From contig CAXYYJ010000006.1 of assembly GCA_964293475.1 (NCBI GenBank), forward strand, positions 1 through 64,000: 64,000 nucleotides of DNA, in the 5' to 3' direction. Positions 27,328-35,601 of the stretch are shown here, piece by piece. Made by a program: the position numbers and the translations under genes. The notes beneath the pieces were generated by a model. The model did no database searches. It was not told where the DNA came from and saw only the letters and a program-made list of their open reading frames with translations. Within the stretch, counting starts at the first letter, position 1. Each line of letters begins with the position of its first letter. The DNA is from UBA12170 sp964293475 (GTDB lineage: Bacteria; Bacteroidota; Bacteroidia; Bacteroidales; UBA12170).

Positions 27328-28158
27328 TTATTTCCAGGCCTTCACTATAAGACCTGTTCCGGTGCTATGTTTGCCCGAAACATCGAAATAATTGAGAATC
27401 AAAGCGAAGGGAAACACAAGAAGGTAATAGAAAGGGAGCAGAACAAAGAAAATTTTAGAGACATTGAGCATCAGGATGGGATATTTCATGCTGAGGCGCC
27501 AGCTTATTTTTCCGGGAGTTCCGTAGCTGTAATGCGCTTCGCTGCGGCTAAAACCTGCAGTTTTCAATTTGGTTTTGATGTCTTCGATTCCATAGCCATC
27601 GCGCACATGCTCATCGATAAACGACTGAGAACCATCGTTGTGATGATGGTCGTGGTCGTGATTATGCACATCGGAGCCACCCTGATCGGATGGTGTGGAA
27701 ATGAGCAACATACCACCGGTTTTCATGCTGGCATAGAAGTTTTTGAATACCTGTACATCTTCTTCTATATGTTCCATCACATCGACCGATAGGATAAAAT
27801 CGTACTTGTCTTTCTCAACAAACTGAGTGAGATCGGCTATTTCGAAGACTGCGTTTGGTTGACCTGCTTTTTTAAAAAACTGGTTGCAATCGGCTACTTG
27901 TTCATCTTTAACATCCACCCCCTTAATTTTTGCAAGGGGAAGTTTTTGCGACATGAACCAGCTATATTGTCCAAAACCCATTCCCGCATCTAAGATATTG
28001 GGGTTTTGGGGAGCTGATTTTGCCCAGCTGTTGAAGGCTTTCTTTACATGCCAGGTGCGAAGAAGTAGTAAGTCGAGAAGCTGATAGAAAAGTTTGCGGG
28101 TAAACGGACTTTGATTAAAAACCTTACCCAGACTTCGTTTAATGGGATCGTATTGCAT
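27328..28158 (-). CDS. class I SAM-dependent methyltransferase with His-rich loop
   Basis: A 276-residue methyltransferase. Motif I is ILDAGMGFGQYSWFMSQ (about 54-70), followed by KGVDVKDEQVADC (motif II) and FILSVDVMEHIEEDVQVF (motif III/IV), typical of class I enzymes. A striking acidic, His-rich stretch HNHDHDHHHND (about 166-176) sits in the loop after the SAM core, where relatives have a shorter segment. A C-terminal hydrophobic region (about 235-262) suggests membrane association. The substrate is unknown; ubiquinone/menaquinone-like or lipid/glycan substrates are possible. It follows rbfA by 9 bases. Confidence 0.75.
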   Translation of the reverse strand: MQYDPIKRSLGKVFNQSPFTRKLFYQLLDLLLLRTWHVKKAFNSWAKSAPQNPNILDAGMGFGQYSWFMSQKLPLAKIKGVDVKDEQVADCNQFFKKAGQPNAVFEIADLTQFVEKDKYDFILSVDVMEHIEEDVQVFKNFYASMKTGGMLLISTPSDQGGSDVHNHDHDHHHNDGSQSFIDEHVRDGYGIEDIKTKLKTAGFSRSEAHYSYGTPGKISWRLSMKYPILMLNVSKIFFVLLPFYYLLVFPFALILNYFDVSGKHSTGTGLIVKAWK

Positions 28159-28167
28159 GGTTTGGTT

Positions 28168-28506
28168 TTATTCGTTTAGGAGACGTTCAATGTTTTCGTA
28201 GTAATCCATGGAGTCGTCTTCGAAGAATTTAAAATGAGGGACAATGCGCAACTGGTTTCTGATTTTTTTACCGAACTCGAAGCGGATTTCCTTTTCGTTA
28301 TCGTTAATTTCTTTAATCACAGCTTCGGCATCGTCGACGGCTAACAGACTGATATATACTCTTGACACACTCAAATCGCTGCTGATTTTTGCTTTGGTAA
28401 CGGTTACCATTCCGCCGCCGCCCAAATGCGACATCTCTTTTTGAAAGAGCATGCTCATTTCTTTTTGAATGAGGCGGGCTATTTTTTCCTGACGTTTTGT
28501 TTCCAT
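28168..28506 (-). CDS. rbfA: ribosome-binding factor A
   Basis: RbfA binds the 30S subunit and assists late 16S rRNA maturation and cold adaptation. The product (112 residues from the ATG at 28506, METKRQEKIARLIQKEM) has the KH-like fold signature: LSVSRVYISLLAV, an EKEIRFEFGKKIRNQLRIVPHFKFFEDDSMDYYENIERLL end. An upstream ATG at 28521 adds five unlikely residues. A TATTTTTG element overlaps the codons just before 28506 and would be compatible with a very short leader. It is followed by the methyltransferase gene. Confidence 0.9.
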   Translation of the reverse strand: METKRQEKIARLIQKEMSMLFQKEMSHLGGGGMVTVTKAKISSDLSVSRVYISLLAVDDAEAVIKEINDNEKEIRFEFGKKIRNQLRIVPHFKFFEDDSMDYYENIERLLNE

Positions 28507-28676
28507 TCGGCAAAAATACATAAAAATGCCACATCATAGTTTACCTACCTATTGAAGAAAAGTATCGCCGATTTTGGGGATTTTGGTTGGATACAATTAT
28601 TTATTATTATTGTGCCTTTTACTAGATAAACTAAATTCTTTCTAAATTCCTTTCCCTGATTTAGTAATATAAATAG

Positions 28677-28708
28677 TTTTTTATTATGCTGGGGAAAATC
28701 TATCTTTG
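28677..28708 (+). promoter_or_regulatory. putative promoter of the histidine kinase gene
   Basis: TATCTTTG (28701-28708) matches the -7 consensus TAnnTTTG exactly, with TTTT at 28677-28680, 20 bases upstream, in place of the -33 TTTG. The ATG follows 28 bases later. Confidence 0.45.
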
Positions 28709-28736
28709 AAGAATCAAATCTCTTGGGGTCAAGACT

Positions 28737-30698
28737 ATGAAAAAAATTTGTCCTATTTCCGGCTTTCAAATAGAGTATTCCCCTGAATGGGAATTTTCTA
28801 CTGATGACGGGAAAGATAAGGCTGTTGTTTCAATAATAAATGGCGATATAGTTCATGTAGAGGTATATGGTTTCTCAAGCATAAACAGTCGCTCAGTTGT
28901 TTGGCCAAAAATTGAGAATCTCATTAAACAAAAAATTGGGAATAAGAGGTTTTTTTTAATTCATGACCTCAAAGCCCTTAAAGGAAGTTCAGCCAAAGCC
29001 AGGTTTGCACATTTTCAATGGCTTCAGGAAATGGGACCTCAGCTCATTGCAATCTATTTTTGTTATTTAGATAAGATGATTGCTTTCGCTATTAAAACAG
29101 CAATCCTTTTCTCTAAAACCACACACAAAGTATTTGTGCTCGATGATTATGAGAGTACTATAAATCATTTAATTCAGTGTTATTCTGCAGAAACCAATGC
29201 AAATAATATTATTAGCTTAGCACAAATTGAAGACCTGACTCCAAAAATGTTTGAAGTAGGTAAAATCATAGTAGCCAAATCACAAAGCAGGTTTTTTGTT
29301 AAGAGAAGGTGGATTCATGAACATCTAAATGCGAAAACCATTACTTTTCTTGTCAATAATAATATAATAATAAGACTGTATTATGGTGATTTCGATGACG
29401 ACACCTTGCCACTTACAGAAAAATCATTGGATGATATACTTGACGAAGTCGGTTTGTTAAATTCGAAATACCATTTCTATATCGATTTTTCTTTTGCCAA
29501 AAGCATGACCTTAAAATATAGAAAAGAGTCTGTTAACTGGTATTTGAGAAAAAAGGATAACATTCTAACCAGCGGTTTTTACCATTTGTCTCCAGTATTA
29601 AAAATGGCCGTTATAGTTGCGAAATCGTTTTCACAGAATGAATATCTTAGAAAAAGAGTATTTGTTTTGAATAATATATCAGAAGTATTTCAAACCATAG
29701 AGAATTATCAAATTGAAATACAACAACCGGCTTTTCAATTAAGCCAACTTAACAACTTATCGAAAAAACAACTCATTGAGCAAATTCAACAGCTTCGGTC
29801 CCAACAGGATAAGGAGATTACGGATATTTATTATAAACTTGGACGCTTATCGTGGGATGAGAATTTTCAAATGGAGAAATATGATGTAGATGAATCTGAC
29901 AATCCCTTTGCTGTTATCCATAATTCGCTACGATTGATTCAGGAAGATCTCGAAGATATTTTATCTAAAAGAAACCAACTGATTTATAAAGCCGAGGAAT
30001 CTGATAAGCTAAAATCAGCATTCTTAGCCAATATGAGTCACGAAATCAGAACACCCATGAATGCTATAGTAGGTTTTAGCAATTTATTGCTCGACATGCC
30101 CGAAATAGGTGAAGAGCCTTGGGAATTTAGCAGAATAATTCAAAAAAATGGCAGGTTTTTATTGGAAATCATCAACGATATTATTGATATATCAAAAATT
30201 GAAGCCGGACAACTAAGCGTTAATAAATATCAATTGTCGTTAAATGAGCTTTTAGATGATGTTCTGGAAACCATAGAAATACAAAAACAATATTTGTTGC
30301 GTCCGGGTGTAGATTTTCAACTTTTCAACTTAATCAGTGAGCAGAGCATTATGATAAATACAGATCCTGTTCGATTAAAACAGGTGCTGATTAATTTATT
30401 GACGAATGCCATGAAGTTTACCAAAGCAGGCAGTATCCAACTCATCATTGAACAGCAGGACAACAATATTCATTTTACTGTTAAAGATACAGGAATTGGG
30501 ATTTCTGAGGAGGACCAATCCACCCTGTTTACTCGTTTTATAAGAAGTAAGGACAAACAAAAAAACAATGCATATATAGGCTCCGGCTTAGGTTTGTATA
30601 TTGCCAAATTCTGTGTGGAAATATTGGGCGGCGAAATCTTTGTTGAATCTAAATTGGGTAAAGGATCTACATTTTCGTTTTACACCCCCATGAAATAG
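28737..30698 (+). CDS. cytoplasmic sensor histidine kinase with duplicated N-terminal module
   Basis: A 653-residue kinase without membrane segments. The C-terminal half is standard: HisKA with FLANMSHEIRTPMNAIVGFSN (phospho-acceptor His435), and HATPase_c with the N-box LINLLTNAMKF, G1 DTGIGIS and G2 GSGLGLYIAKF. The N-terminal half holds two related units of about 115 residues (about 36-147 and 206-325). Each starts with an IVHVEVYG or IIRLYYG strand and ends with VFVLDDYESTINHLI or VFVLNNISEVFQTIE, resembling SpoIIAA/STAS-like folds. A coiled-coil linker follows (about 340-420). No receiver domain and no response regulator gene is adjacent, so it is an orphan kinase. The signal is unknown. 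Confidence 0.85.
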   Translation: MKKICPISGFQIEYSPEWEFSTDDGKDKAVVSIINGDIVHVEVYGFSSINSRSVVWPKIENLIKQKIGNKRFFLIHDLKALKGSSAKARFAHFQWLQEMGPQLIAIYFCYLDKMIAFAIKTAILFSKTTHKVFVLDDYESTINHLIQCYSAETNANNIISLAQIEDLTPKMFEVGKIIVAKSQSRFFVKRRWIHEHLNAKTITFLVNNNIIIRLYYGDFDDDTLPLTEKSLDDILDEVGLLNSKYHFYIDFSFAKSMTLKYRKESVNWYLRKKDNILTSGFYHLSPVLKMAVIVAKSFSQNEYLRKRVFVLNNISEVFQTIENYQIEIQQPAFQLSQLNNLSKKQLIEQIQQLRSQQDKEITDIYYKLGRLSWDENFQMEKYDVDESDNPFAVIHNSLRLIQEDLEDILSKRNQLIYKAEESDKLKSAFLANMSHEIRTPMNAIVGFSNLLLDMPEIGEEPWEFSRIIQKNGRFLLEIINDIIDISKIEAGQLSVNKYQLSLNELLDDVLETIEIQKQYLLRPGVDFQLFNLISEQSIMINTDPVRLKQVLINLLTNAMKFTKAGSIQLIIEQQDNNIHFTVKDTGIGISEEDQSTLFTRFIRSKDKQKNNAYIGSGLGLYIAKFCVEILGGEIFVESKLGKGSTFSFYTPMK

Positions 30699-30718
30699 TT
30701 TAGAAAGCTTTGGTGATT

Positions 30719-30951
30719 TTAAGCTTCATATTTATCGATTGTCAATTGCAAATCCTTGTCGAATTCGTTTATTGTAATATATTCAGCTTTTCCCTCTTCT
30801 ACTGTGGACAATTCTTTTTGTAAGTATTCTTTCACTGACAGGTATTCCTGATTTTCTTCGATAATTTGAATCTCATCTTTTTTGAATCGACTTAACAACC
30901 ACATTAGATTCGGGTAAATGTCTCCATATACGTGAAGCCTATAGTTTGCAT
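30719..30951 (-). pseudogene. frameshifted antitoxin-like small gene
   Basis: The open 3' part (from an internal ATG at 30904) encodes a 61-residue acidic protein, WLLSRFKKDEIQIIEEN...EYLSVKEYLQKEL...EEGKAEYITINEFDKDL, resembling small Bacteroidota antitoxin-like proteins as I remember them. The frame is open further upstream and reads RLHVYGDIYPNL directly before the ATG, but has no start codon there. An ATG at 30949-30951 in another frame reads MQTI and would join exactly to RLHVYGD if one base were restored near 30940. This fits a one-base deletion in a gene of about 78 codons. No toxin gene is adjacent. The short internal ORF might still be translated. Confidence 0.5.
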
Positions 30952-30968
30952 AAATTATAGTTAGGAAC

Positions 30969-30983
30969 CTGAGACAGGCTCAG
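30969..30983. repeat. short palindrome CTGAG-acagg-CTCAG
   Basis: A 5-bp inverted repeat embedded in CCTGAGACAGGCTCAGCAAG. I recall similar GAGACAGGCTCAG sequences as dispersed intergenic repeats in Bacteroidota. It lies just upstream of the broken antitoxin-like gene. Confidence 0.4.
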
Positions 30984-31055
30984 CAAGAATTAGGAAACAA
31001 CAGGCTAATTTATCATTAGGTCAGCCACACAATAATAGCACTAACCAAACTCCTT

Positions 31056-31718
31056 TCACCCCACCTCCTCAATCATCCGCCCAATGATGGCTGCGGGATC
31101 GGGGGCACCAAAAATTCCTGAGCCTGAGACAAATATGTCTACCCCGGCTTCGGACACTTCTTTGATATTGTCGAGCTTTATTCCGCCGTCGATTTCAATT
31201 TCCACTTGATTGAGATTCCGGTCCTGGAGCATTTTTTTCAGAGCTCTTACCTTATCCAAAGCCTGGGGAATAAAGCTTTGTCCGCCAAAACCCGGATTCA
31301 CCGACATGATGAGAACCATATCCAAATCCTGCAAAACATTTTCAATTGCGCTGAGCGGCGTGTGCGGATTGAGAGAAACTCCCGCCTTGATGCCATGGGC
31401 TTTTATTTGCTGCAAAACCCTGTGAAGGTGATGGGTTGCCTCCACATGAACTGTGATATAGGCGGCTCCTGCTTTTGCATAATCGTCAATATATTGCCCC
31501 GGATTTTCTATCATCAAATGTACATCGAGGGGAACGGTGGAAACTTTTTTCAGCGCTGCTACCACCGGCGGACCAATAGTAAGATTGGGCACAAAATGGC
31601 CATCCATTACATCAACATGAAGTAAATGCGCCCCGCCTTTTTCGAGCATTCTGATGTCGCGTTCCAGATTGGCAAAGTCGGCAGAAAGCAACGATGGTGA
31701 TATTTTTTTCTGTTTCAT
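31056..31718 (-). CDS. rpe: ribulose-phosphate 3-epimerase
   Basis: Interconverts ribulose 5-phosphate and xylulose 5-phosphate, in the CBB cycle turning transketolase products back to the phosphoribulokinase substrate. The 220-residue (beta/alpha)8 barrel shows SPSLLSADFANL at the N-terminus, the metal/catalytic motif HVDVMDGHFVPNLTIGP (about 34-50), LDVHLMIENP, the phosphate loop VNPGFGGQSFIP (about 139-150) and EIDGGIKLDNI. It is the last gene of the prk-cbbM operon, 104 bases after glpX. An epimerase is needed in the pentose phosphate pathway anyway, but its position here indicates service to CO2 fixation. Confidence 0.95.
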   Translation of the reverse strand: MKQKKISPSLLSADFANLERDIRMLEKGGAHLLHVDVMDGHFVPNLTIGPPVVAALKKVSTVPLDVHLMIENPGQYIDDYAKAGAAYITVHVEATHHLHRVLQQIKAHGIKAGVSLNPHTPLSAIENVLQDLDMVLIMSVNPGFGGQSFIPQALDKVRALKKMLQDRNLNQVEIEIDGGIKLDNIKEVSEAGVDIFVSGSGIFGAPDPAAIIGRMIEEVG

Positions 31719-31822
31719 ATCTTCAGTATTTTCGGGCCTTTCCAGCTTTGCAGTTTCATCAATTATGAAGAAAACTGATGGGGGAAGGGCTAAATCTTAT
31801 GTTTTTTTCTTCTGTTGATGAA

Positions 31823-32812
31823 TTATTTCTTTCTGTTTCCAAATTCCAAATGACTGTCGAGTTGATGGATACCCTTGATATATCTAACCGATTGGGTTAA
31901 TGCCCTGATGGCCAGACTGTGGGTGGTTACACCCCCCCGGTCGAAATGCACGCCTTCGAGAAATGAGCCTCCCTGAGTGATGCCCGTTGCAGCAAAAAAA
32001 GCATCTTCCGATTTGATGAGATCGTCGAGCGAAAGCACCTCGGAGATATTGATGAGCTTTTGGGCCAACGCCTGGCGTTCGCTATCCAACTGTGGATTTC
32101 TACGGGCCTGCATTCCTCCCCCGAGAGCTTTTACGGCGCAGGCTGCAATAACACCTTCGGGTGTACCGCCTGTTCCCATCAGAACATCGATTCCGGTTCC
32201 GGGTATGGCTGCCATAATGGCTCCCATCACATCGCCATCGGTATTGAGCGAAATGCGTGCTCCGGATGCTCTTATCTCTGCTATCAACTCCTGATGACGA
32301 TCTTTTTCGAGAACGAATACCGTTAAATCTCTCACCTTCCGGTCAAGAGCCTCAGCAATCCGTTTCAGGTTTTCGGTGGGCGATTTGGTGATGTCGATCA
32401 CATATCGGGCTTTTTTCTCCACAACTAATTTTTCCATGTACAGCGATTCTCCGGGGTTCCACATGGCACCGCTTTCCGTGGCACCAATAACCGCAATGGA
32501 GTTGGCTTGTCCGCGGGCCAGCAGTCGGGTTCCTTCAACCGGATCAACGGCAATATCAACCTTTGGACCATGACCAGACCCAATGCGTTCGCCATTGAAG
32601 AGCATGGGTGCTTCGTCTTTTTCTCCTTCACCTATGATAACGGTTCCATCCATTTCAACGGTTCGGAGAAAAGCGCGCATGGCATCCACAGCGGCACCGT
32701 CGCCACCTTCTTTGTCGCCTGTGCCCATGTAACGAGCAGCCGAGATGGCAGCGGCTTCGGTAACCCGAACCAGCTCCATGGCTAAGTTTCTGTCAATTGT
32801 AAGTCTGCTCAT
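31823..32812 (-). CDS. glpX: class II fructose-1,6-bisphosphatase (GlpX), possibly bifunctional with sedoheptulose bisphosphatase
   Basis: Hydrolyses fructose 1,6-bisphosphate to fructose 6-phosphate. The 329-residue protein shows class II signatures: ELVRVTEAAAISAARYMGTGDKEG, the metal-site IIGEGEKDEAPML and VDPVEGTRLLARGQANSIAV (about 83-106), and the C-terminal LEGVHFDRGGVTTHSLAIRA. Cyanobacterial class II enzymes also hydrolyse sedoheptulose 1,7-bisphosphate; since no separate SBPase is seen in the operon, this enzyme could do both (inference). It lies 18 bases after tkt and 104 before rpe. GlpX can also serve gluconeogenesis. Confidence 0.93.
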   Translation of the reverse strand: MSRLTIDRNLAMELVRVTEAAAISAARYMGTGDKEGGDGAAVDAMRAFLRTVEMDGTVIIGEGEKDEAPMLFNGERIGSGHGPKVDIAVDPVEGTRLLARGQANSIAVIGATESGAMWNPGESLYMEKLVVEKKARYVIDITKSPTENLKRIAEALDRKVRDLTVFVLEKDRHQELIAEIRASGARISLNTDGDVMGAIMAAIPGTGIDVLMGTGGTPEGVIAACAVKALGGGMQARRNPQLDSERQALAQKLINISEVLSLDDLIKSEDAFFAATGITQGGSFLEGVHFDRGGVTTHSLAIRALTQSVRYIKGIHQLDSHLEFGNRKK

Positions 32813-32830
32813 AGTCCTTAAGTTATTTTT

Positions 32831-34831
32831 TTAATTACAGTTTTCGTGAAAGATGAACATGCGTTCGGCGGTTTTTACTACTGCTTCGGCGGTGATTCCA
32901 AACTCTTTGTAAAGCACATCGATGGGTGCCGAAGCGCCGAAACGATCTAAGGTAATGGTCTGCCCGTTCAATCCCACATATTTATACCAACTCATGGCCG
33001 AGGCGGCTTCTATGGCAATACGACGAGTGATATCTTTGGGAAGTACCGATTTTTTATATTCTTCGGGTTGTTTGTCGAACAACTCGGTGGATAGCATAGA
33101 TACTACGCGGACTTTTCTGCCATTATCGTTCAACTGTCTTTTAGCTTCGAGGGCTATTTCAACTTCCGAACCACTGGCCATCAATATAATATCGAAATCT
33201 TTATCTTCGGTTAAAACATATCCGCCTTTTTTGGCTTCGGTGCAGAAAGCTACTTTTTCGCCATCGCGGGTAACCACAGTTAAATTTTGGCGGGTGAGCA
33301 CCAAAGCAGTAGGTCCGTTGGTATTGTTGAGAGCCATTTGCCATGCCACAGAAGTTTCGTTGGCATCCATAGGTCTCAAAGTCAATAAGTTTGGAATGGC
33401 TCTTAGCGAAGCAAGATGCTCAACTGGTTGATGTGTAGGACCATCTTCTCCTAAACCAATGCTGTCGTGGGTAAATACATAAATCACCCGAAGTCCCATT
33501 AATGCTGCCATGCGGATGGACGAGCGCATATAGTCGGAGAAAACGAAGAATGTGCCACCATAGGGAATAATTCCACCGTGCAAAGCCAATCCGTTGAGAA
33601 TGGCACCCATTCCGAACTCTCTGATGCCGTAGTGAATATAGGTTCCGCCACGATTTTCGGGGGTATAGGCTTTCTGACTGTCGGCTTTGGTATTGTTGCT
33701 GGGAGTGAGGTCGGCAGAACCACCCACGAGTCCGGGAATTTGTGGGGCTATGGCCGAGAGCACTTTACCCGAAGCCACGCGGGTTGCTACTTTGGTTCCC
33801 ATATCAAAGTAAGGGAATTCCACTTGTGGAAGCTTGTTTTGCATGGCATCCTGAAGTTGCTGATAAACATCGGGGTGCGATTTACCCATTTGCTCTAACT
33901 TTAAATTCCACTCATTTTCGGCATGAAACCCTTTGAAGGCCACTTCTTTGGCAAAGGAATAAACTTCAGCAGGCACGTAAAATTCGTCCAAAGGCAATCC
34001 CAGGTTCTTTTTGGTGAGAATCACTTCGTCGGCACCCAGTGGAGCGCCATGTACATGGTGTGTTCCTTGCTTGTTGGGGCTTCCAAAACCGATGATGGTT
34101 TTGCAAATGATGAGGGTAGGTTTGCAGGTTTCCTGTTTTGCCTGATTGATGGCATTTCTGATTTCATCGGTATTGTGGCCATCGATTTCTAGCACATTCC
34201 AGTGATAGGCTTCAAAACGCATTTTGGTATTTTCGGTAAAGCTGATACTCGTATCGCCATCGATGGTTATGCTGTTGGAATCGTAAAAGGCTATGAGTTT
34301 ATTGAGTTTATGGTGTCCGGCTAATGCACAGGCTTCGTGGCTCACACCTTCCTGTAAATCGCCATCGCCAAGCATGGTATAAGTATAATGGTTTATGAGC
34401 TGTGTGGAGTTATTGAAACGGGCAGCCAGCATGGTTTCGGCCATGGCCATTCCCGCTGCGTTGGCAATTCCCTGTCCCAGCGGTCCTGTGGTGGTTTCAA
34501 CACCTTCTGTATCCTGACGCTCGGGATGTCCGGGGGTTTTGCTATGCCATTGACGAAACGATTTTAAATCGTCGATCGAAAGGTTATAGCCAAACAGGTG
34601 GAGAAGGCTATAGAGCAACATGCTCCCGTGTCCGCCCGATAGAACAAAACGGTCGCGGTTGAACCAATTGGGATTTTTTGGATTGAAACTCAGTTGCTCG
34701 CTAAACAAAACCGCTGCCACATCGGCCATGCCCATGGGAAGACCAGGATGACCTGAGTTGGCCTTCTGAATGGCATCGATGGATAATCCGCGAACGGTGT
34801 CGGCTAATTTTTTTAACATATCATTACTCAT
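32831..34831 (-). CDS. tkt: transketolase
   Basis: Thiamine-diphosphate enzyme that transfers two-carbon units between sugar phosphates and forms the xylulose 5-phosphate, erythrose 4-phosphate and ribose 5-phosphate of the CBB regeneration phase. The 666-residue protein is a full single-chain transketolase: N-terminal IQKANSGHPGLPMGMADVA, the ThDP motif GDGDLQEGVSHEACALAG...IAFYDSN (about 155-190), the pyrimidine-domain IREFGMGAILNG with the catalytic Glu and THDSIGLGEDGPTHQPVEH (about 465-483), and a C-terminal domain. Gaps of 12 bases to the phosphatase gene before it and 18 to glpX after it place it firmly inside the operon. Confidence 0.96.
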   Translation of the reverse strand: MSNDMLKKLADTVRGLSIDAIQKANSGHPGLPMGMADVAAVLFSEQLSFNPKNPNWFNRDRFVLSGGHGSMLLYSLLHLFGYNLSIDDLKSFRQWHSKTPGHPERQDTEGVETTTGPLGQGIANAAGMAMAETMLAARFNNSTQLINHYTYTMLGDGDLQEGVSHEACALAGHHKLNKLIAFYDSNSITIDGDTSISFTENTKMRFEAYHWNVLEIDGHNTDEIRNAINQAKQETCKPTLIICKTIIGFGSPNKQGTHHVHGAPLGADEVILTKKNLGLPLDEFYVPAEVYSFAKEVAFKGFHAENEWNLKLEQMGKSHPDVYQQLQDAMQNKLPQVEFPYFDMGTKVATRVASGKVLSAIAPQIPGLVGGSADLTPSNNTKADSQKAYTPENRGGTYIHYGIREFGMGAILNGLALHGGIIPYGGTFFVFSDYMRSSIRMAALMGLRVIYVFTHDSIGLGEDGPTHQPVEHLASLRAIPNLLTLRPMDANETSVAWQMALNNTNGPTALVLTRQNLTVVTRDGEKVAFCTEAKKGGYVLTEDKDFDIILMASGSEVEIALEAKRQLNDNGRKVRVVSMLSTELFDKQPEEYKKSVLPKDITRRIAIEAASAMSWYKYVGLNGQTITLDRFGASAPIDVLYKEFGITAEAVVKTAERMFIFHENCN

Positions 34832-34843
34832 GTGTTGTATTTT

Positions 34844-35548
34844 TTAAAAATTATTTAAACATATCTCTTCCAAATCACTGATTGAAAATCTTTTAATCTC
34901 TGGAGCTACCAAACTGGCGTGATGAAAATTTTCGCCATAGGTATAATCATTATAAAAAACCGCGGTGGCAATTCCTGCATCTAAAGCAGCCTGCATGCCT
35001 TCTTCAGAATCTTCTATCATGATGACTTCTTTTGGGTTTAGATTCATCAGGCTCAGACATTGTTTGTGCAGAAAACCATTGTTATAGGTTTTGGCGCCGG
35101 ATTCTTTACCCAATATCAGTTCGAAATAGGGCTTGAATTCCTGAAACTGCACATCGACAAGTGCCCTAATCTGGCTTTCGTAGGAAGTGCTCACAATAGC
35201 CAGCCGAATGTTTTTCTCCACCGCTTCTTTGAGAATTTTTCGAATTCCGGGTCTGATTTTCAGCAGAGGCAAAAATTCATCGATGTAGATTTTCTTTTTT
35301 AGGGGCTCGAATTTTTCAAGGATACCTGAAATACTATTCGGTTCATAACCAAGCTTTTCCAGTTCACTTTTCAACCTGTTTGCCGACCCTGGAACGCTTC
35401 TCATCAGTATTTGAAAATAATCCCAGCTCCATTCCAAAGGAAGCCCCAATTGTTTCATGGCCGCATTGCAGGCAGGCAGGTGGCCGTATTGTTCGCTAAG
35501 AACCAGCGTACCATCCACATCGAAAATGAGCGCTTTTAGTTTATTCAT
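34844..35548 (-). CDS. cbbY: HAD-superfamily phosphatase, CbbY-like
   Basis: A 234-residue HAD-IA phosphatase with the nucleophile motif IFDVDGTL (Asp10, Asp12), the motif II region LAIVSTSYESQ, the lysine region GKESGAKTYNNGFL and the acidic motif MIEDSEEGMQAALDAG. The cap region (LPLEWSWDYFQILMRSVPG) resembles CbbY, which removes xylulose 1,5-bisphosphate, a misfire product that inhibits RuBisCO. Position directly after cbbM favours this role. A phosphoglycolate phosphatase (CbbZ), dealing with the oxygenase product, is the main alternative; both are HAD enzymes, and the substrate cannot be decided by eye. It lies 53 bases after cbbM and 12 before tkt. Confidence 0.75.
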   Translation of the reverse strand: MNKLKALIFDVDGTLVLSEQYGHLPACNAAMKQLGLPLEWSWDYFQILMRSVPGSANRLKSELEKLGYEPNSISGILEKFEPLKKKIYIDEFLPLLKIRPGIRKILKEAVEKNIRLAIVSTSYESQIRALVDVQFQEFKPYFELILGKESGAKTYNNGFLHKQCLSLMNLNPKEVIMIEDSEEGMQAALDAGIATAVFYNDYTYGENFHHASLVAPEIKRFSISDLEEICLNNF

Positions 35549-35601
35549 GTCCGGCTGTTCTATGGGTTTTCATTTTGGCTGTAAAGATATAAACAGATAT
35601 T

